Source of the DNA: Schizochytrium sp. TIO01
Taxonomy: Eukaryota > Sar > Bigyra > Thraustochytrida > Thraustochytriidae
Length of the DNA: 64,000 nt
Assembly: GCA_004764695.1 (NCBI GenBank)
Contig: SMSO01000031.1
Location: forward strand, 8,866,761 to 8,930,760
Reading direction: 5' to 3'
Shown here one piece after another: positions 49,832 through 59,000 of this stretch. Made by a program: the position numbers and the translations under genes. The notes under the pieces were generated by a model that worked only from the letters and a program-made list of their open reading frames with translations, did no database searches and was not told the DNA's origin. How positions within the stretch are numbered: the stretch's first letter is position 1; each line of letters begins with the position of its first letter.

Positions 49832-51244
49832 ATGACTGTCAAGCTTACTGTGAAGACGCTTGGAGGCGTCAAGTTTCCCATTGAAGTTGAAGACTCTGAG
49901 ACCATCAAACAGGTGAAGGAGAAGATCAAGGAGATCAAGAGCTGGGAAGTTGTTTCCCAAAAGCTTATCCACAAGGGTAAGATTCTCGCCGACGACAAAA
50001 CTGTTCAAGAATGCAGCATCGGCGATGGTGAGTTTCTTGTTTGCGTTCTCGCTAAATCGAAGGCCGCACCAGCTGCACCTGCCGCGCCAGCTTCTACCCC
50101 TGCCGCCACCCCTGCACCTTCAGCAGCTCCTGCCTCTGAGGCTTCTTCCACAACTCCCGCAGCTCCCTCTTCACCAGCACCTACCCCTGCATCCTCATCA
50201 GTGGCAGCGACCCCGGCTCCTGCCCAAGCTTCGTCAGGCTCCTCTGCTGTACCTGTGACACCCGCACCTACATCTCAGAGCACCCCTGCAGCCCCTTCGG
50301 CGCCTTCTAGACCTTCCCAGCCGCCCGCCGACGCCTTTTCTGGCCCAGCTTTCGATGCCTCTGTAAAGCAGCTGACTGAGATGGGTTTCCCCGAAGATCA
50401 GGTTCGTGCAGCTCTTCGTGCAGCTTATGGAAACACCGAACGTGCCACAGACTTCCTCCTCAACGGCATTCCCGACGACGTTGCCGTTGGCATGCAGGAC
50501 GATGCTCCCATGGAAACTTCCGAGGAAGCTCTTGGTGGCAGCAGTGGTGAGAATGCCAACACGAGCGGTGCCTCTGGCCCTCTGGATGGTCTTCGCAGAC
50601 ACCCTGAGTTCAATAATTATAGGCGCATTGTGCAGAGCAACCCTGGAGCTCTAAGCACTGTGCTCCAGCAGCTTGGTAACAGCAACCCTGAGCTGATCGA
50701 GGCGATCAACAACAACCGTGCTGAGTTTGTGGCGATCATGAATGAACCGATTGAAGAGGATGATGAAGATCAGGGTGGCAACGATATGAACGATGCGGGA
50801 GATGATGCTGGACAAGGCGCCGGGGGCCTGGCAGGGATGCTCGGAGGCGCTGGAGCTCCTAACATTGAACAGCTCATGGCAATGCTGCAGTTCATGCAGC
50901 AGATGCCTGAAGAACAGCGTGCTCAGATTGCAGCACAGATGGGAGTTCCTCCTGAGCAGCTTCAAGCAATTACGCAGATGCCACCTGAGGCAATGGCGCA
51001 GCTTATGCAAGGTATGATGGGCGGCGGCGCCGGAGGTGCTGGCGGAATCCCCCCTCATGCCCAGGTGGTACGCTTGACCCAGGAGGAGATGGATGCTGTG
51101 AACAGATTGTGTGAGCTTGGTTTCCCTAAGCAAGCATGTGTCGAAGCCTATTTGCTTTGTGACAAGAACGAAAATATGGCCGCCAACTATCTCTTCACGA
51201 ACCCTCCTGAGCCCATGGAGGAGGATAACGAAGGCAACCAGTAA
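49832..51244 (+). CDS. RAD23: RAD23 ubiquitin-receptor / DNA-repair protein
   Basis: Shuttle factor that carries ubiquitylated proteins to the proteasome and stabilises the Rad4/XPC damage sensor in nucleotide excision repair. It has 470 residues, against about 360-410 in human and about 398 in yeast. Domains in order are: ubiquitin-like 1-77 (LIHKGKILADD at 45-55 is the typical turn); an Ala/Pro/Ser/Thr-rich linker at 78-172; UBA1 at about 176-216 (LTEMGFPEDQVRAAL); the XPC-binding domain at about 250-307 (LDGLRRHPEFNNYRRIVQSNP); and UBA2 at about 416-457 (LCELGFPKQACVEAYLLCDKNE). All four family domains are intact. The extra length comes from an insertion at about 308-412, with an acidic part, then MLQFMQQMPEEQ and MPPEAMAQLMQGMM, then a Gly run. 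The ubiquitin-like domain starts at the second residue, fixing the start. It converges with the UBR-type ligase gene beyond the tRNA. Confidence 0.96.
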   Translation: MTVKLTVKTLGGVKFPIEVEDSETIKQVKEKIKEIKSWEVVSQKLIHKGKILADDKTVQECSIGDGEFLVCVLAKSKAAPAAPAAPASTPAATPAPSAAPASEASSTTPAAPSSPAPTPASSSVAATPAPAQASSGSSAVPVTPAPTSQSTPAAPSAPSRPSQPPADAFSGPAFDASVKQLTEMGFPEDQVRAALRAAYGNTERATDFLLNGIPDDVAVGMQDDAPMETSEEALGGSSGENANTSGASGPLDGLRRHPEFNNYRRIVQSNPGALSTVLQQLGNSNPELIEAINNNRAEFVAIMNEPIEEDDEDQGGNDMNDAGDDAGQGAGGLAGMLGGAGAPNIEQLMAMLQFMQQMPEEQRAQIAAQMGVPPEQLQAITQMPPEAMAQLMQGMMGGGAGGAGGIPPHAQVVRLTQEEMDAVNRLCELGFPKQACVEAYLLCDKNENMAANYLFTNPPEPMEEDNEGNQ

Positions 51245-51638
51245 TTTATCATTTTCTATGCTTCTCTTTTAGTCTTTTTCTTGTAGGTGCCTATCTACCT
51301 TTTTATTCGATTGCTTAAATTTTCCAACGCTATCCTCTCCCAGTTGCAAAATCAACACCAGATGTCCAGGACCCTCTAGACGTTTATACGCAGTTTACAA
51401 TTATTCCAGTGTCCACTGCAAAACAAAAGTTAGAACGGTACATTTCATACAGTATCATTATTATACTAGATTATTCTACTGCATCGTCACGACTCAACTC
51501 TTTCTATATACATAAAGTTGTATTTTGATCTTTGTTCGAAGAAATCAGGTAAATGGCTTTACTCGTATGGTGGATCTCTGAATTGTAGCGTATTGTATAT
51601 ATATGAACTTGAGTTTTTGCTTTCATCAAGAAAACAAT
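51245..51638. other. RAD23 3' flank
   Basis: About 390 bases of AT-rich sequence between the RAD23 stop codon and the tRNA gene. I see no other feature. Confidence 0.55.
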
Positions 51639-51709
51639 TCTCCTGTGATGTAATGGCAGCATGTCAGACTCTGACTCTGACAACCGTGGTTCGATTCCGC
51701 GTAGGAGAA
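51639..51709 (+). tRNA. tRNA-Gln (anticodon CTG)
   Basis: A full cloverleaf can be drawn by hand. The acceptor stem TCTCCTG pairs with TAGGAGA (one G-U), with discriminator A at 51709. T46 and G47 occupy positions 8 and 9. D-stem ATGT/GCAT closes a loop containing GG. Anticodon stem TCAGA/TCTGA has loop CTCTGAC, giving anticodon CTG at 51671-51673, which reads CAG (Gln). A 4-base variable loop follows, then T-stem CGTGG/CCGCG with loop TTCGATT. The internal promoter boxes are present: A box near 51,646-51,657 and B box GGTTCGATTCC at 51,688-51,698. There is no intron and CCA is not encoded, as in eukaryotic nuclear tRNA genes. Confidence 0.93.
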
Positions 51710-51715
51710 TTCATA

Positions 51716-51722
51716 TTTTTTT
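51716..51722 (+). terminator. RNA polymerase III T-run terminator
   Basis: Seven T in a row on the + strand, 6 bases after the tRNA 3' end. This is the usual position and form of a Pol III stop signal. Confidence 0.85.
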
Positions 51723-53082
51723 CTCACATCCCCTTGTTTGTTGATTATTATTTTTAAATTATTATTTTTATTAAAAGTAAATTAAATGTTAATGTAAATG
51801 GAACAAGTACAACTTCCTTCGTAGCTCTGGCAGGTAATTATTAACTTATCACCTTTTAAGTCCGTTCATAGCGTTTTGTCAAGGTCACTGGAAAGCGTTG
51901 CAGAACATGGAGAAAGGTCATAGGTGATTGTTTTGGCTTAAGCCTTGACACAGTTAATAGTTTTAATTTATTGCCTCTGGCAAGTATCATAGATGTGCAA
52001 TTGTCTGGTGGATATGATGATTCAGGGTGGCCCCTGACCAAGAAGTTTGGGTGGGATTGAATCATTGATGGTGATTCAAATAGCAAAACTTCTTCACTTG
52101 TTAAAGCAAAAATTGATTTACCTATTCATTGATGATCTCGACTATTAAATTCTATCCATTATCATCTACTCTTACTAACGTTTCATAAACAGGATGTCCC
52201 AGTACTGATGATGCGATTTATGAAAGTTGAGGGACCTCCTTAACGAAACAGAGACACCTAAGAAATCAACGGAAATGTAACTAATGTCTCATTAATAATT
52301 CACACAGCTTTAATAGATGTGAAGCTTCTGTTTTTATTTGGATGTTCATGAGGAAACAGCTCTCACCAAATTTAGCATCTCAAATACTTGTAGACACTCA
52401 GGAGATGTTTTGACTGTGTGATATATTTTTTTAATGATCAGCAGAACCATATTTGCAGTGGTTAGCCCTTTCTGCGTTTATGTGTTCTACAACATTATTG
52501 ATGTTAAATTGTTGCATACAGTCGTATAAGGATAAATTATTGCATAAAGAGCAAGATAATTTCGTTGTACGGTTTCCCAAGGCACATTTGCATGGTTCAC
52601 CCGGCCTCGCTTTTGCTTTGCCATGTCAAGGCAAGACAACTTGGCAGATCTGCGTCTGAGATTGCTGAAGCCATCTCCGGCTTACCAAGAAAGCTCCATA
52701 GTATCTTCCGATACTAGCTCAAACCATCACCGTCAGTCTGGAGTTTGATTGATAAGGGTTCACTAATTCTTGTACAAGACGTTCATCCAGGAACCTAGAT
52801 CATCCCTAGGTTCCAGAGCCTGATTGTACTTTAGGGCTAAAACGCTCTGGACCCTTGACATTTTAGGTGGTTAATTATATACAATTAAATAAACCAAAGA
52901 TTGGACGGACGAATTGAGAGGTTTTACCATACATCAGAACATGCAAAATGTGATGCATTTCATATAATTAATACTGCATCACCTCTGAAATCTTCAACAT
53001 CCGAACCCTTTGGAATAGGTAAGAACATAAGTAATCTCAATATAAAAAAGACACGCATTTAATGTAAACTCTAGAAGATTGT
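51723..53082. other. Intergenic between tRNA-Gln and the UBR ligase gene
   Basis: About 1.36 kb of AT-rich sequence, with an A/T-only patch at 51,745-51,790. The small frames have no recognisable content. Confidence 0.5.
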
Positions 53083-56000
53083 TTAAAAGTGTGGCACCGA
53101 TCTTGTGCGAACGTCGCCCTTCAGTAACGTTGATACAACTTTACTGCAGATTTCATTGTTACTGCAGATAAACTGAAGATTTTTGAAAGCAGGTTCATGC
53201 AAGCGCAATGGACGACCACGGCGCAGGTTATCGTCGGGTTCACCATGACTATCCACATAAGGAGCACTAATTCTTACATTGTGTTTCTCATGCACAAGTA
53301 CAACGACACAGCGCTGTACCACCAGGAATGCACCAGAACCACCTCCGCACGACATTGCATGAAGGGTACCTGGTCCAACACCCCCACGACTGCAGCACTG
53401 GTCAGCTGAGTGTCTCGAATTAAAGCAAATAATCGCACCACAGCGAAGACACAAAAGAGGCTTCGAGATAGGTCGGCCGGTCGTTGGGCACTTGGCGCCT
53501 TGGCGAACAATTTTTAATAGTTGCTCATAGTTGGTAGGTAAGTTAACAAGGCGTAGCCGAGTTTGGTCCAGACAGCAAACCATACGACACGGTTCTGGAG
53601 ACTCAATGGCAAAAGGCGAAAGCTTTCCCACGCCCAGTGCGAGCTTCCAGCGCTCGATAATGTCCATGAGTTCAGTTGAGCTGGTCATTTCCTCTACAGA
53701 GGGAAGGCCTAAGAATCTCATCCAGAGTTCATCTGTTTCGTCATTTTCATAATCTCCAAGTTCCATGAAGTCGGAAAATTCCGTGTCCTCTGCTGCTACT
53801 GCCATCAAGAGGACAGAGGTTCGTAGAAATCTTGCAAGTTTCACATAAATTGCGTAGTACACATGGTCTGCTGTCACATTCGGCTGAATACGCTGCATAG
53901 CAGTCACCCAGCTTTCTGCATTAGCATACCTCCTTGAGGTATGGCAAACATCACAAATTTCTGTACCGGGCGCTTCCAAGACGCCCTGCACAAAAGTAGC
54001 CATTGCTACAGCGCGAACTGCCCGAATGTACAGAGACTGAGGGAGGGCAGAGAACAAAGCAACTAGTAGAATTACAGGGTCCTTCATGTTCAGTAGAACT
54101 CCGTCGGGAATTTCTACATGCTCGACAAGCATAGTTTTCTTTGCTAAATCAACCTGTGTGATTTTATCACCGGGAACAAGGCTATGCTTGTGGACACCGT
54201 CAACGTTTTCAACCTTACAACCAGTAGACAGGGTTGCAGGGACAGTTTTAGCAATAGTTTCATCAAGTTTGGCCTCGAACTTTGAGCTCTTCCCTGGGGC
54301 AAGACCAGCTGCCAACTTGCCCAATCTTGTAGTGCTACCCAGAGTCAGCATCTCAAACAAGGCTTCGGCTGCTTCACTTGCACCCGTCGATTCATGGGAG
54401 GCGTCTCTACTACGGGTACCCTTAGTTGAACTCGAGGTACCACCTGGCGAGCTTGTGCTAGAACTACTGTTCGACACAGTGCTGCTGCTCGAGGAAGACT
54501 CGCCCTGTGAGCTTCTTTGAGCAGAGCCTTGCGCCGGGGCTTCCTCCTGGCTGGCATTTCTATCACTGAACCTACGGCTAAAGTTCCCAAGAAACCTGTT
54601 CAAAGGCGAGCGAATAATTGATCGTTCGAAGAATGAACCTTGGGAAGGAGCAGGGGGGGGAGGTTGAAGAGTAGGAAGAGGAAGAGAAGGATAAGAAGTC
54701 GCCATGTTTGTGGCATTGCCCTCAGGTGGAGGTATAAGGAAACTCATGAGATCTCCGGTGTCATTACTGCCAAGAAACCCGGGAAGTCGTGACCGTGCAA
54801 CCGAAGATGCACCAAGGCCCCGAAAGCTACCTAAAAGTGAGCTTGCCGCTGCCATCGCCCCGCCTCGAACATCCAAATTGCGGTGACCTGTGTCATTGCG
54901 ATTTCGAGCAACGCCCCCAATTTGACTCTCGGGCTCAAAAGGGTCGACCAACTTCAGAAGGTTCTCGTTATTAAAGAGTAGCGCCGCCGCGCGCAGCATC
55001 GAGAGCCATTGCTTTTCGGAACCCTGTACCAGCTCGAACAGCTGCCGAAAGCTTGTGCTCGCTGAATCTTCACCGCAAGCTGGTCTGCGCGCAGCTGCGC
55101 GTGCACTGAGAGAAAAGGCAAGAGCATGCCACAATGCAACAACCCGCGTGGGACCATCAGCCTCGGGTACAGGTTGTATCAGCCGTGCGCGGAGTGTCGG
55201 TAAAAGGTCTGAAGGAGTCAACGGCATTGTCTTGGAGTGGATCATGTCTGCGAATGACTTGATATCTTTTAGTGCTTTGGATGATATTTCACGAGAAGTG
55301 ACGCCTCCCAAATCTCCTGAAATAAAACGAACCATTTCGTCAGGTGTTGTAGAAGAAGACACACGACGACGCTTATCCGAAGAGGAAGGCTCAGTCACAG
55401 GATTTTCAGACACATTTGGCACGATGACATTTGAGACAGACTTGCACATGGGGCAAAGAAACTCATGTTGCCGAATGTCAGGGATCGCCAAGGAATGCCG
55501 CTGATCTTCTAAAGAGGAGATATACTTTCGCAAGCACTCCATGTGCATAGCATGCGAACAAAATTGCACATAAACACTGCGTTCGGTGGAGGGGGTAACT
55601 TCTTTTGGGTCCTCCACAGGAGAACGGCGAGCTTGGGAAGGTGATTGGGCCGTCTGACCAATCATTTCGCTTACCAAAAGATTTATCTGGGCAGCAATGT
55701 TCTGCGCCCCTCCAGTCATGCCGACACCCATAGCTCCTACGCGGGTCGCATTATCCATAAACCCAGGTGGAAGAGCATTAGCGGCAGTTGCGCCAGTTGC
55801 ATTCCCACCCCCAGCTGTGCCTCCTCCGCGGGCAGCTGCTCTTGCAAAAGCTTCACGAAATTGAGCCATATCGTTCGGATCAATCATCAGCCCATTCTCG
55901 CCTACCTCTGCCCTTAAAGTTGCAATGGTCACAGGAAGGTCTGCAGCATTATTTCTATTTCCATCGCGATTGTCATCTGCGTCTCCATCGTCGTGCATTT

Positions 56001-59000
56001 CGTTATCATCATCATCATCATCGTCGTCGTCATCGGCAGTTGCTGCGATAGCGGCATTAGCAAAGGTAGTATCAAGAAAGTCGTCAACTAGAAATGGTGG
56101 TATATCACCTTCAAGGTCATCCTCATCAAGGTCATCAAGATCTTCATCGGAGTCAATGTCATCAACGGGATGGGCATTATCTGACAGTGTCCATTCCATG
56201 TCGCCATCGTCACTAGACTGTGCCTGTGAGAACGTATTCGACACAGAAGTACGATGTGTCTCTGTTTTTGACACTGGCCGAGTCCAGCCTGCAGCTTTGC
56301 GAGAAACCCCCAAAATCTCAGGAGGACATTTGTCATCCTTTGAAAGAGGAAGGACATTTCCCCATGCCGTGCCTCTCACATGACCTAGATACGCGTATTG
56401 ATATTTCTGTAAGTGCTCATGACATAATGCACAATAGTTCTCTTCGTGCACGGCATCATCCGTCTTGAAAGACTCATCGGTACTGAGTTTTTCAAGTGCT
56501 CGAGCCTGGGCTTCCTTTATACGGGCCATTGCAGCTTTCTGGGCTTCTGCACCTCGATTCTTCTTTTTCTTCTTCTTTTTCTTGTCCCCGGTCTTTAGTT
56601 TACCTTTACTACCCTCACCAGCTGAGTCAAAGGGCTCTTGAATATCCATATCATCGGCTGCAGCAAAAGGGTTCCTTGAACCCCCTGGAAGCTTCACAGC
56701 ACTTGGATCTTCCACTTTGTTGCCAGTGCTTTTCACAGTAGTGTCCGCAAGGGCAACAGGAAAGCGAGATTCGAGCTGCAATTCCTGACGCAATAAGAAT
56801 ACTTCTTCAGGGTGACGTTTGCACATTTCGTCAGCACACCAGCGCATATTTGCCATTTTCTCGGCTTTGCCATCCTGGGTGAAGAAACCTTCAAGGTTCA
56901 CGACGAGCTCCATTAGGCAAAGATCATAGACCATCGGCTTACGTTCCTGGATGCGAGCCTTTTCAACACCGAATTCTTCCACAGTGTGCATAGCTAGAGT
57001 AAGCAGGTGCAGTACTGTGTAAAGCAGACCAGGTGTGGCCTTGAACATAGATGCCGCCCTTCGTGCCTCGGGGAGAAGTGATTTCGAGGATTTGAGGTCC
57101 TGGTCAATCCGGGCCACAGCAAAATTAGCAGACGCTAACAGATCCACGGCGAACTGACAAATAATACGTTGTTGCAGGACTTCACACCATGGTAAGAGGC
57201 GTGCAGACGTCAAAATACTGATTGGCGGACCTGGAGGAGGCGCAGTCATCGGCCAACACACACATCGTGCGTCTTCGTTGACCTTGCAGAGACGTTCAGC
57301 AACCAATTCTTCATTCTGACGCATAAGGTTCCAGAAAAGAGGGTCAACTTCCTCCCAGCATTCTGGTTTCAAGGAGAAGGTGACCGAAGAGTTCTGATAT
57401 GATCGACGGCGGACAGCAACATTATCAAGCATACTCTCTACTTCGCTCGCTGAGACACCAAAAGATTCTTCCATAATATCACCAGCTTCAGCGTTCGTCG
57501 CCTGATTAAATTCGCCATCAGCATCTTGAGCATCAGACATAAAAATGCGGGCAGAACGCACGTGATCCATTACCTTGGAAAAGGTAGAGTTCATTTCTGT
57601 CTCGGCTAAGGCATGAATAACCTCTCTGCGAACAGCCGCCTTTCCAGCAACTTTTGCAACGGGGATTTCTGTGCAAATGTGAATGATAAGGCGAAGTAGC
57701 TCATCCGCAATTTGTGGGAGCACCTCTCGCATTTTCTCGTTGACAGAATCCACAAGAACACGATCAGGCAGCTCACCGAGGAAGAAAAATGACCCAAGTT
57801 CAAATTTATGAAGCAAGGCATTTACAACGCGGTCCGCGCCGAGAATACATACCAATGTTTGCAGGAAAGCTACATCACATTGGTACATGGATGTAGCACA
57901 GACTCCCTTGTAGTTTGTTAGAATATTATCCATTGTCATACCAGTGCGACGCCACAGTTGAGCTCCAATCTGAGCATTTGCAACTGCTACCCGAAAAACA
58001 TCTTCGGCAAATTGATCGAAGTCAACTTGATCAAAATTCGAAAGGCATTTGTGGAGAAGGGTTTCTGAGGCGGCAACTTGATCACCTAGTTTGTGGGCGA
58101 ATCGCTCAATAGAGATGCCCAAGTTACGGATAGTAGCAGCAAAGAATCTTTGCATAGGAAGGTGATGGGACACAGCGTCTCCTTGGAAAACGCTGCCCTT
58201 GGGTATACGCTGCCCAATAAGACCGAGATCGTATGATTCTGCAATAGGAAAACGCAGCTCGGATACAGGAACAGGTCCTATTGTGTCTACATCTTTACTG
58301 CCTGATGCATCTACCAAAGTTGCTGAGTAAGGAATTAAATGAACTTTTTGAACGGTCAATTCGCGAGTATCATTCGTCGAATCTAGACGCTTCACAACTT
58401 CCTTGGGGTGCCAATGAAATGAATACTGGTAGGCCATTTTCGTGAATGTGCGTAAGACATCTTCAACAGTAAGATTCTTAGCTCGTTCATCGTTTGATAG
58501 AAAAGCAGCAAGGCCAAAGCCAAGTTGTTGCGAACTGGGGCGAATGATGTTCTGCAGAGCAAGACTAAGTTTAAAGGCTTTCATCCACTCCGCATTCTCA
58601 AAGTCAACATGGGTAGGGCCCTGGTGTCTTCGTTGTGGGTTCATGCGCTGAGTAGTAGCGATGGCTGACATGAATGCGTGAAGGCGTTGCCACTGCGAAA
58701 CTTCGCCAGAGTCCACAAGAGAGTTCTTCACAAGTCGTAGGATATAACGGGCATCCACAATAAAGTGGGCGTAGCGTTCATGGAGTATGCCAGCACTGTT
58801 GGTCAAATCAACTTGTGCTAGGCGATTAAGAGGCCCTCCGGGTGTTGGGAAGTCACGATCCTCTTCGAAGCAGGTCCAAAGAAAATGTTTAATAGTCTCC
58901 AGGGAGCGTACAACAACATCAGTACCGCACTTGTGAAACTCGGTATCAACTCGTTGAATGACGCTAGGTACTGTCAAAAGCTGTACTGTTAGAATCAATG

